From Ramlibacter sp. (GTDB lineage: Bacteria; Pseudomonadota; Gammaproteobacteria; Burkholderiales; Burkholderiaceae_C): 59,728 bases of DNA. Both the position numbers and the translations under genes were made by a program. A model generated the notes under the pieces. That model worked only from the letters and a program-made list of their open reading frames with translations, was not told the origin of the DNA and did no database searches. Location of the stretch: contig JAGRPN010000165.1 in the NCBI GenBank assembly GCA_019449555.1, positions 1 through 59,728 of the forward strand, read 5' to 3'. This document shows positions 1 through 6,387 of the stretch, one piece after another (position 1 is the first letter of the stretch; every line of letters starts with the position of its first letter).

Positions 1-473
1 ATGCCGCCGAGCGTCGCGTCGGCGCCCGGGTCGATCGGGAAGAACAGGCCGGTGCTCTTGATCTCCTCGTTGAGCTGCTTGCGCGTGACGCCCGGCTGCA
101 CGGTAACGGTCAAATCCTCCGCGTTGACGGCCAGCACCTTGTTCATCCGGCTCACGTCGATGCTGATGCCGCCCTGCACCGCGAGCAGGTGGCCTTCGAG
201 CGATGTGCCCACGCCGAACGCAATGACCGGCACGTCGTGGTCGCTGGCCAGCTTCACGGCGTCGGCGACGTCCCGCGTGCTCTCGGCGAACACCACCGCG
301 GCGGGCGGGGGCGCCTGGAACGACGACTCGTCGCGGCCGTGCTGCTCGCGCACGGCGAGCGCCGTCGAGCACTGGGCGCCGAAGCGCGCCTTCAGCGCGC
401 CGATCAGCACCGCCGGCACGGGCCGCAAGTTGATCTCGGGGACGAGGTGGGAAAGTTCGGTGGGTGCGTTCAT
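1..473 (-). CDS. FAD-linked oxidase, D-lactate/glycolate dehydrogenase type (N-terminal part)
   Basis: Read on the minus strand from the ATG at 473, this is the first 157 residues of a FAD-binding oxidoreductase of the GlcD / cytochrome-type D-lactate dehydrogenase family; the rest lies left of the window. The visible part is the PCMH-type FAD-binding region: a VVFAEST stretch where the family usually has VVxPxST, then FGVGTSLEGH and PGVTRKQLNEEI, all in the expected order. Such enzymes oxidise 2-hydroxyacids to 2-oxoacids with FAD and pass electrons to the quinone pool or a cytochrome. The ATG follows a gap of about 85 bases from the next gene. The exact substrate cannot be told from the N-terminus alone. 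Confidence 0.85.
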   Translation of the reverse strand, partial: MNAPTELSHLVPEINLRPVPAVLIGALKARFGAQCSTALAVREQHGRDESSFQAPPPAAVVFAESTRDVADAVKLASDHDVPVIAFGVGTSLEGHLLAVQGGISIDVSRMNKVLAVNAEDLTVTVQPGVTRKQLNEEIKSTGLFFPIDPGADATLGG

Positions 474-557
474 GCTGGCTCCGGGGCGAGCGCCGAGTTT
501 AAGCCCTTGCCTGTTCCACGTTCGCGCCGCGGGCACCCGGCCCGGGCCCTGGCATGG

Positions 558-806
558 CTAACGCGCGAATAGCGCCTCGTACTCGGCGCGGCTGACCACG
601 CCGTCCTTGTTTTGGTCCATGTCCTCGAAGCTGCGCGGCATGATCGTGAGTTGCTGGGCTTCGGCCCGCGTGAGCTCACCGTTGCCGTCGCTGTCGGCGA
701 ATTCGAACGACTGGCGAACCTGGGCCGGCGTCCAGCGGCTCGGGGGCAACGGTCGCGATGCGGGCGCCGCGGGGGGTGCCGCTAGGCAAGGGGCGACGGG
801 CTTCAT
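558..806 (-). CDS. Small EF-hand protein (82 aa)
   Basis: The C-terminal half holds two EF-hand loops, DSDGNGELTRAE and DQNKDGVVSRAE, so the protein should bind calcium. The N-terminus is rich in proline and alanine and has no convincing signal peptide. An in-frame ATG at 848 would add 14 residues but would overlap the preceding gene, so I chose the ATG at 806. The calcium-binding part is closely similar to the end of the neighbouring 205-residue protein (shared ELTRAEAQ, then SFE-MD), which suggests a tandem duplication. The cellular role is unknown; small bacterial EF-hand proteins are usually periplasmic calcium sensors or buffers. Confidence 0.65.
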   Translation of the reverse strand: MKPVAPCLAAPPAAPASRPLPPSRWTPAQVRQSFEFADSDGNGELTRAEAQQLTIMPRSFEDMDQNKDGVVSRAEYEALFAR

Positions 807-825
807 CGGGCGAGTTCCGGTCCGA

Positions 826-1443
826 TCATCGCCCGAAGGCGTCGTCATATTCGAACCGGGTGAGGATGCCGTCGTGGTTGAGATCCATCTCCTCGAAGCT
901 GTACGGTGCGATCGCAAGCCGCTGGGCCTCCGCGCGTGTCAGTTCACCGTCGCGGTTGGCGTCGGCGGCTATGAACGATTGCGCGATCTGGACCGGCGTG
1001 TAGGGGCCCCCGCCGGGCGCCGGCGATACGCGCGCCGCCGCGGCTACGCCGCCGTAGCCGGCGGCTGCGGCGCCCATGACCGTGGTCTGCGGGGCGGTGA
1101 GGTTCTCGACCGGCGCGCTATTCACGCCCGCCCGCCCGAGCGGCGGCGCAGCGGCAAGCGGCGTGGCGGTCAGGCCAGCAGGCGCCGGCAGCGGCGAAGG
1201 CAGCCCGGCGGGGAACTGCGAACTCAACCCGGCGGGGTTGGGCAACGGGGAAGGCAGTCCGGACGGGCTGGGCAAAGGCGAGCCGGGCGTGCCTGGCGCG
1301 ATGGCCGTCGGCGCGGCCGGCTGCGGCACCGCTTGCACTTTGCCGCGGGCGCTCTGGGCATGGCTCGCGCAGGCAATGCCCGCGAAAAGGGCCGCAGCGC
1401 AAGCGCGGCGCAGCAGGGTCGGCGAAATGGCGGTGGCGTTCAT
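826..1443 (-). CDS. Exported proline-rich EF-hand protein (205 aa)
   Basis: The first 29 residues form a Sec signal peptide (basic start, hydrophobic core, ASHAQS cleavage region). A low-complexity Pro/Ala/Gly/Leu segment follows (about residues 35-100) with repeated GLPSPLP-type units, which looks like a flexible spacer. The last 50 residues hold two EF-hand loops, DANRDGELTRAE and DLNHDGILTRFE. The likely place is the periplasm or cell surface. It stands between two other EF-hand genes on the same strand, so the three may form one transcription unit. Function beyond calcium binding cannot be inferred. Confidence 0.75.
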   Translation of the reverse strand: MNATAISPTLLRRACAAALFAGIACASHAQSARGKVQAVPQPAAPTAIAPGTPGSPLPSPSGLPSPLPNPAGLSSQFPAGLPSPLPAPAGLTATPLAAAPPLGRAGVNSAPVENLTAPQTTVMGAAAAGYGGVAAAARVSPAPGGGPYTPVQIAQSFIAADANRDGELTRAEAQRLAIAPYSFEEMDLNHDGILTRFEYDDAFGR

Positions 1444-1578
1444 GGCCCGGCTCAGGGGTGGCGCGGCTGCACGAACACAGCCGCACCGTCGACGCTATCT
1501 TTGCCGCGCGCCAGGACGCAGCCAAGGCGCCAACTGCGTCATTTGACGTAGGACCGGGCGTACCGGCGAGCGGTAGCG

Positions 1579-1869
1579 CTACTTGAGCGCCTCGTCGAAG
1601 TTCGCGCTGGAAATGGAGCCGTCCTTGTCGCCGACGCGGTCCAGGTGACGCGCGAGTTCGGCCTTCGGATCGTGATGGCGCAATGCCGTGTTGGAGCGGG
1701 CGGGGCCGAGGGCCGCGAAGTGCGGGCGAGCCGCGGGGGCGAATCTGGCGGAGAGTGCGCTGGCCGCTTGCGAGCGCGCCGGCAATGTGGCGCCGCCAAG
1801 CGCCAGGGAGGCGAACAGCGCTACGCTGCAGGCTTCGAAGTTGGGAAGTCGCGGTCGTTTCACGTGCAT
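1579..1869 (-). CDS. Small exported single-EF-hand protein (96 aa)
   Basis: It starts at the ATG at 1869 with a basic N-terminus and a hydrophobic core (residues 12-30) ending in an ARSQA cleavage-like site, so export to the periplasm is likely. One EF-hand-like loop, DKDGSISSANFDE, lies at the very C-terminus. It is the first of three consecutive EF-hand genes on this strand; the loop is more diverged than those of the other two. The upstream region is shared with the divergent cobalamin adenosyltransferase gene. Function is unknown. Confidence 0.55.
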   Translation of the reverse strand: MHVKRPRLPNFEACSVALFASLALGGATLPARSQAASALSARFAPAARPHFAALGPARSNTALRHHDPKAELARHLDRVGDKDGSISSANFDEALK

Positions 1870-2020
1870 CTGCAAATGCCCAGAAGTTGAACGACTGCGC
1901 ATTCGAACCGACCTGCTCGCTCGCGGCCAGCACTTTTTCCTTAAGTTGCCTCGGAAACATTCGGCACACCCGCGTAACGCACAATGCATGCAGCACCTGA
2001 CTGCAAAAGAGAGGTTCGAA

Positions 2021-2587
2021 ATGGGCAAGCGCCTGACACAGATCGCAACGCGCACCGGCGACGACGGCACCACGGGCCTGGGCGACAACACACGCATCTC
2101 CAAGGACAGCCGCCGCGTGCAGGCGATGGGCGACGTGGACGAGCTGAACTCGCACATCGGGCTGCTGCTTTGCGAGCAGCTGCCCGATGGGGTGCCCGAC
2201 CTGCTCGTGGAAATCCAGCACCAGCTGTTCAATCTGGGCGGCGAGCTGTCGATTCCCGGCTTCGAGCTGCTCAAGGCCGAGGCGGTGCTGGCGCTCGACG
2301 AAGCGCTGGCCCACTACAACGGCCAGTTGCCCAGACTGCAGGAGTTCATCCTGCCGGCCGGCAACCGGGCCGCATCGCAAGCGCACGTGTGCCGCACGGT
2401 GGCCCGGCGCGCGGAGCGCTCGGTGGTCGCGCTGGGCGCCACCGAGCCGTTGCGCGAAACGCCGCGGCAATACCTGAACCGCCTGAGCGACCTGATCTTC
2501 GTGCTGGCGCGCGTGCTCAATCGCATGAACGGCGGTGACGACGTGTACTGGAAAAGCGAGCGGCTGAAACGCTCGGGGGTGGAGTAG
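2021..2587 (+). CDS. PduO-type ATP:cob(I)alamin adenosyltransferase
   Basis: This 188-residue cytoplasmic enzyme transfers the adenosyl group of ATP to cob(I)alamin to make coenzyme B12. The family signatures are clear: RTGDDGTTGLGDNTR near the N-terminus (ATP-binding loop), DELNSHIG, and in the C-terminal half the ALG...YLNRLSDLIFVLAR helix typical of the PduO/MMAB fold. I chose the ATG at 2021, preceded by AAGAGAGG, instead of in-frame starts far upstream that would overlap the EF-hand leader. Length matches the family. It is followed by a strong hairpin and a convergent gene, so it is probably monocistronic. Confidence 0.93.
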   Translation: MGKRLTQIATRTGDDGTTGLGDNTRISKDSRRVQAMGDVDELNSHIGLLLCEQLPDGVPDLLVEIQHQLFNLGGELSIPGFELLKAEAVLALDEALAHYNGQLPRLQEFILPAGNRAASQAHVCRTVARRAERSVVALGATEPLRETPRQYLNRLSDLIFVLARVLNRMNGGDDVYWKSERLKRSGVE

Positions 2588-2593
2588 CGCACG

Positions 2594-2617
2594 GACTCCG
2601 GGTTCGAACCCGGAGTC
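2594..2617. terminator. Perfect hairpin between convergent genes
   Basis: A fully self-complementary 24-base sequence (arms GACTCCGGG and CCCGGAGTC around TTCGAA) lies 6 bases after the adenosyltransferase stop and overlaps the stop of the opposite-strand thioesterase gene. It may end transcription in both directions, but there is no T-tract on either side, so intrinsic termination is not assured. Confidence 0.45.
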
Positions 2618-3038
2618 ACTCCGGCTGCAGCACCGCCAGCGTCAGGCGCGAGACGCACACCAGTTGCCCGGCCTCGTTACTCATGTCGATCTGCCAGACA
2701 TGGGTCGAGCGGCCGACGTGCACCGGCCGTGCGATGCCCGTGACCCAACCGGCGGCGACCGTCCTCAGATGGTTGGCGTTGATGTCCAGGCCGACCACGC
2801 GCTGGCCCTCGGGACAGGAATAGGCCGCGCCGCACGATCCCAGCGTCTCGGCGAGCAGCGCGGAAATGCCGCCGTGCAGCACGCCATACGGCTGGCGCGT
2901 GCGCTGGTCCACCGGAATGCGCGCGCGCATGAAATCGTCGCCGACCTCGAGGAATTCGAGCCCTACATGGGCCGCCGCGGTGTCGACGTGCACGGCGGTG
3001 AGATGCTCGACCGAGACCGGTTTTTTCCAGATGCGCAT
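2616..3038 (-). CDS. Hotdog-fold thioesterase (PaaI/YdiI type)
   Basis: This 140-residue protein is a hotdog-fold acyl-CoA thioesterase of the YdiI/MenI/PaaI group. The key motif is GVLHGGISALLAETLGS, which includes the catalytic acidic residue on the central helix, followed by VVGLDINANHLR. The family hydrolyses aromatic or medium-chain acyl-CoA esters in the cytoplasm. The ATG at 3038 gives the usual family length. It sits downstream of the permease gene on the opposite side of a 71-base gap; no pathway partner is adjacent, so the physiological substrate is not clear. Confidence 0.88.
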   Translation of the reverse strand: MRIWKKPVSVEHLTAVHVDTAAAHVGLEFLEVGDDFMRARIPVDQRTRQPYGVLHGGISALLAETLGSCGAAYSCPEGQRVVGLDINANHLRTVAAGWVTGIARPVHVGRSTHVWQIDMSNEAGQLVCVSRLTLAVLQPE

Positions 3039-3109
3039 GTTCTCTCCGGTGCAGGCGGCAACAACGCCGCCGCCAGCGCCGGATTCTAGTGGCGAGGCGG
3101 CGGGGCGCG

Positions 3110-4417
3110 TCAGGCCGGCTGGTGCGCCTTCGCCGGTTGGCGGTTCAGCAACGCATACAGCAGGATGGCGCCGAACGTCGCGGTGCCGATGCCGCCCAGC
3201 GCGAAGCCGCCGAACTTGAGCGTGAAGTCGCCGGTGCCGATGACCAGCGTGATGGCCACGACGATCAGGTTGCGGTTCTGCGAGAAATCGACCTTGTTGT
3301 CGACCCAGATCTTGGCGCCGGCCGCGGCGATCAGGCCGAACACCACGATCGACACGCCGCCCATCACGGGCAGCGGAATGGCCTGGATCACGGCGCCGAA
3401 TTTGGGCGAGAAGCCCAGCACGATGGCGATGCAGGCCGCCACCACGAACACGGCGGTGGAGTAGATCTTGGTGGCTGCCATGACGCCGATGTTCTCCGCG
3501 TACGTGGTCACGCCGGTGCCGCCCGCCCCGCCGCTGATGACCGTGGCCAGCCCGTCGCCGATGAAAGCGCGGCCGATGTACTGGTCGAGATTGCGGCCGG
3601 TCATCGCGGTCACCGCCTTGATGTGCCCCAGGTTCTCGGCCACCAGGATGATGGCCACGGGGGCGATCATCAGCATGGAGCCCGCGTCGAATACCGGCGC
3701 CGCGAAGCCGGGCATGCCGATCCACGCCGCGCTCGCGATGCCCGACAGGTCGAGCGGTTTGCCCAGGCCGAGCCCGTTGGCGAGCACCGCATAGATCAGG
3801 CTTGCCGCGATCAGGCCGATCAGGATCAGCAGCCGCTGGATCATCCCGCGCGTGAACACCGCGACCACGCCGACGCACACGAACGTGACGGCCTGCATCC
3901 ACGAATCGAAGTTGCTAGAAGCCATGTTCTTGATCGGGATGCCGGCCAGGTTCAGCCCGATCACGGCCACCACCGCGCCCGTGACCACCGGCGGCATCAC
4001 GCGCTCGATCCAGCCGGTGCCCACCGCCTGCACCGCCGCGCCGATCAGCGTGTACAGCGCACCGCATGCGACGATGCCGCCCAGCGCCAGGGCGATGTTG
4101 GCGTTGGGGCCTTTGCCCGCGTAAGAGGTCGCCGCGATCACCACGCCGATGAAGGCGAAGCTCGAGCCCAGGTAGCTGGGCACCTTGCCGCCGGTGACGA
4201 AGAAGAAGACGAGCGTGCCGATGCCGCTCATCAGGATCGCGATGTTGGGATCGAACCCCATCAGGATCGGCGCCAGCACCGTCGCGCCGAACATCGCGAT
4301 CACGTGCTGCACGCCCATCGCCGCGGTCTGCGGCCACGGCAGGCGCTCGTCGGGTGCGATCACTCCGCCTTGCCGCAGCACCTCGGGGGATTTCTCCGTC
4401 CAGTCGAACATTCCCAT
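3110..4417 (-). CDS. Uracil/xanthine permease (NCS2 family)
   Basis: This 435-residue inner-membrane protein belongs to the nucleobase:cation symporter-2 family, closest to uracil permeases of the UraA/RutG group. About 12-14 hydrophobic segments run through it, and the family motifs are visible: LGSSFAFIG in the N-terminal half, VAENLGHIKAVT (the conserved Glu of TM8) and GGAGGTGVTTYAENIG in the TM9/10 region. It imports uracil or a related base with protons. The start is the ATG at 4417 preceded by AAGGAGCGAG; the longer in-frame extension is rich in Arg and Pro and is not credible. Confidence 0.93.
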   Translation of the reverse strand: MGMFDWTEKSPEVLRQGGVIAPDERLPWPQTAAMGVQHVIAMFGATVLAPILMGFDPNIAILMSGIGTLVFFFVTGGKVPSYLGSSFAFIGVVIAATSYAGKGPNANIALALGGIVACGALYTLIGAAVQAVGTGWIERVMPPVVTGAVVAVIGLNLAGIPIKNMASSNFDSWMQAVTFVCVGVVAVFTRGMIQRLLILIGLIAASLIYAVLANGLGLGKPLDLSGIASAAWIGMPGFAAPVFDAGSMLMIAPVAIILVAENLGHIKAVTAMTGRNLDQYIGRAFIGDGLATVISGGAGGTGVTTYAENIGVMAATKIYSTAVFVVAACIAIVLGFSPKFGAVIQAIPLPVMGGVSIVVFGLIAAAGAKIWVDNKVDFSQNRNLIVVAITLVIGTGDFTLKFGGFALGGIGTATFGAILLYALLNRQPAKAHQPA

Positions 4418-4610
4418 CTCTCGCTCCTTGTTGTTGAATATATGGAGCGGGTCGAAGCGTGGTGCTCGTGGCGCACGGCGCGGGCCCGCCGGAACGGCCG
4501 TCGCGCCTGCAGGTTCGCGCACGAAACGTTCCGCCGGCCGATGCTAGAAGCAATGTCGGCGCCGCACAAGGGGCGGCTGTCCCGTCCGCGTGCGCCGGGG
4601 GCCGGCCCGT

Positions 4611-5498
4611 TCAGGCCACGAACACCGCCACCTGGCCAAGCACGTGGGCATCCTTCAGGATCCTGCGATGACCGAGGCCCTGGGTTGCGACGAGCTGCGC
4701 TTCGCGGATCGCGTCGGAATAAGCGGCGCCGTCGGCAAAACGGTTGATGCTGTCCTCGCGATCGTGCACGACGAGGGTGGGCACGCGGATGCGCGGGCCG
4801 ACCGCGTCGGGTTCGAACTGGCGCATGAGGATGCCCTCGCGCGTTTCGATGCGCTTTTGCATTGCGGAGCGCGTGGCTTCGCTCAACCCGAACACGTGCG
4901 CGAACACCCGCGTGAATTCGCGTGGCGACGCCGGGGGCGCCAGCAGCACCAGCCGCTCGGCCGCCAGTCCCCGGCTCACCGCGAACGCCGCGGCATTGGC
5001 GCCCAGCGAGTGCCCGACCAGCGCGCGCACCGAGTGGCCTTCCTGCGCCAGGCGGGCGGCGACGTATTCGATGGCGCGGGCAAACTGCGGCAGGTTGCTC
5101 ACCGTGCCCGCGCTGCGGCCGTGCGCGGGCATCTCCAGGAGCACCGGCCGCAGCCCCTGCTGCGCAAGCGCCTGCGCCAGCGGCAGCAGCTGGCGCGCAT
5201 GCCCGCCCCAGCCGTGCACCAGCAGCACGACCGGGCCGTGGGGCGCCGCTGCCGGCGAGTAGACCGTGACGCCGGCCTGTTCGAGCGGCCAGCGCTCGAT
5301 GCGCCAGCTCGCGTCCCACGGCACGCGCCGGTTGAGCCATTTGGGCGGCAGCGGCGTGCCGAACAGGCGATAGGCGGCCCGGACGGCCAGCGCCGGCCAG
5401 AGGCGCTGCGAGGCGCCCAGGGCGAAGCGGAACAGGCGCAGCCCCGTGCCGGCCTCATGGTAGAAGGCGGAGGTCGATTCGACGGCAGTGCGGGTCAT
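4611..5498 (-). CDS. Alpha/beta hydrolase
   Basis: This 295-residue protein has an alpha/beta-hydrolase fold: HGWGGH oxyanion region, nucleophile elbow GHSLGAN, an acidic residue in VVHDREDSI, and a terminal histidine in GLGHRRIL. I chose the ATG at 5498 with GAGG upstream; an in-frame ATG at 5537 would overlap the preceding small gene. It follows a 37-residue membrane peptide gene by 11 bases, and both probably share a transcript that starts at a TetR operator. Substrate unknown; the N-terminal 60 residues before the core fold are typical of a lipase/esterase-like subgroup found in Burkholderiales. Confidence 0.85.
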   Translation of the reverse strand: MTRTAVESTSAFYHEAGTGLRLFRFALGASQRLWPALAVRAAYRLFGTPLPPKWLNRRVPWDASWRIERWPLEQAGVTVYSPAAAPHGPVVLLVHGWGGHARQLLPLAQALAQQGLRPVLLEMPAHGRSAGTVSNLPQFARAIEYVAARLAQEGHSVRALVGHSLGANAAAFAVSRGLAAERLVLLAPPASPREFTRVFAHVFGLSEATRSAMQKRIETREGILMRQFEPDAVGPRIRVPTLVVHDREDSINRFADGAAYSDAIREAQLVATQGLGHRRILKDAHVLGQVAVFVA

Positions 5499-5509
5499 GG
5501 GATGCAACC

Positions 5510-5623
5510 TCAATAAAAGATCATGTCTTCGTTGCATCGCGGCAAGGCGCGCAGCGTTTCAAACGCCGCGCGGGCGGCGCGATAGCCGCCATACAAGGCG
5601 GCGAGGACGAGAACGGTGAGCAT
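5510..5623 (-). CDS. 37-residue single-span membrane protein
   Basis: A short ORF starts at the ATG at 5623 with a good ribosome-binding site (AAAGGAAG, 5 bases upstream) and encodes an N-terminal hydrophobic helix (MLTVLVLAALYGGY) followed by a basic tail. The gap to the hydrolase gene is 11 bases, and the TetR operator lies just upstream of the ribosome-binding site. These points support a real, co-transcribed small membrane protein. Its role is unknown; it could help place the downstream hydrolase at the membrane. Confidence 0.55.
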   Translation of the reverse strand: MLTVLVLAALYGGYRAARAAFETLRALPRCNEDMIFY

Positions 5624-5636
5624 GGCTCTTCCTTTC

Positions 5637-5654
5637 TTCGCACGATTGTGCGAA
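5637..5654. promoter_or_regulatory. TetR operator, copy 1
   Basis: The 18-mer TTCGCACGATTGTGCGAA is a nearly perfect palindrome placed just upstream of the ribosome-binding site of the small membrane protein gene. It differs by one base from a second copy upstream of the TetR gene (6322-6339). A half-site (TTCGCACG) lies at 5688-5695. Repeated palindromes at the two flanks of a TetR gene are the usual sign of its operators. Confidence 0.75.
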
Positions 5655-5699
5655 ATGCGGACAGACTTCGGGCCGGGGGAACATGTCTTCGCACGTTTG

Positions 5700-6302
5700 C
5701 TATCTCTTGTAGGTCTCGAGCAGGCGGCGCCAGGTCGCCTGCGCGCGGTCGGCGGCGCGGGGCTCGCGCAGGAAGCGCGCGTCGTGCAACAGGCCGAGCG
5801 CCAGCGCGTTCATTTCGCTGACGAGCTGCTCCGGATCAGTGTCGGCTTTCAGGTGGCCGGCCTCGATTGCCTGCAGCACGGTGCGCCGCAGCGCCGTGCG
5901 CCAGCGGGTGACCTCGACCAGCAACAGCTCGCGCAAGGGGCCGACGCGATCGTCGAGTTCGAAGGCGCCGGCGCTGTAGATGCAGCCCGAGTACGCTTCG
6001 ACGTCGCGCATGCGCACGATCCAGCGCTGCACGATGTCATCCAGGCGCGGCAGGCCCTTGGGCAATTGCATCGCCGGCAGGAACACGTCGGCCAGGAACC
6101 GGTGGCCGTACTCCTGGATCACGGCTTTCTGCAATTCCTCGCGCGAACCCACGCGCGAGAACACGCCGCTCTTGGAGAGCCCGATCCGGTCGGCCACCGC
6201 CTGCAACGTGATCGCCTCCAGCCCTTCCGCGGACGCCAGGTCGATCCCGGCGCCGACGATGGCGGCGCGGGTGAGTTCGCTCTTCTGGGTCTTGGCATCC
6301 AT
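5700..6302 (-). CDS. TetR-family transcriptional regulator
   Basis: This 200-residue cytoplasmic regulator has a TetR helix-turn-helix at residues 10-55 (LTRAAIVGAGIDLASAEG, then LQAVADRIGLSKSGVFSRVG), followed by an all-alpha ligand-binding domain resembling the C-terminal region of YcdC/TetR_C proteins. I chose the ATG at 6302; an ATG three codons earlier is also possible. Its own upstream region and the downstream small-protein/hydrolase operon carry nearly identical 18-base palindromes, so it probably represses itself and that operon. The divergent acetoacetyl-CoA synthetase gene could be under the same operator. Confidence 0.9.
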   Translation of the reverse strand: MDAKTQKSELTRAAIVGAGIDLASAEGLEAITLQAVADRIGLSKSGVFSRVGSREELQKAVIQEYGHRFLADVFLPAMQLPKGLPRLDDIVQRWIVRMRDVEAYSGCIYSAGAFELDDRVGPLRELLLVEVTRWRTALRRTVLQAIEAGHLKADTDPEQLVSEMNALALGLLHDARFLREPRAADRAQATWRRLLETYKR

Positions 6303-6321
6303 GGCACACATGCCGCGAATA

Positions 6322-6339
6322 TTAGCACGATTGTGCGAA
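6322..6339. promoter_or_regulatory. TetR operator, copy 2
   Basis: TTAGCACGATTGTGCGAA lies between the TetR gene (start at 6302, minus strand) and acetoacetyl-CoA synthetase (start at 6388, plus strand). It matches the palindrome at 5637-5654 at 17 of 18 positions, which supports autoregulation and possible control of the divergent gene. Confidence 0.75.
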
Positions 6340-6387
6340 ACTGCAATCGCATCGGTGCCGGCAGGGCCTTTTGGTAATCTCGCCCTC

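Noticed and set aside
2591-2620. GGGTTCGAACCC looked like a tRNA T-arm
   Set aside because: With a seven-base T-loop the stem no longer pairs, and no acceptor, D or anticodon arm is nearby. It is a simple palindrome between convergent genes.
3089-4747. Long plus-strand frame (552 aa) opposite the permease gene
   Set aside because: It is rich in His, Arg, Asp and Ala, typical of the antisense shadow of a G+C-rich membrane-protein gene, and covers three true genes on the other strand.
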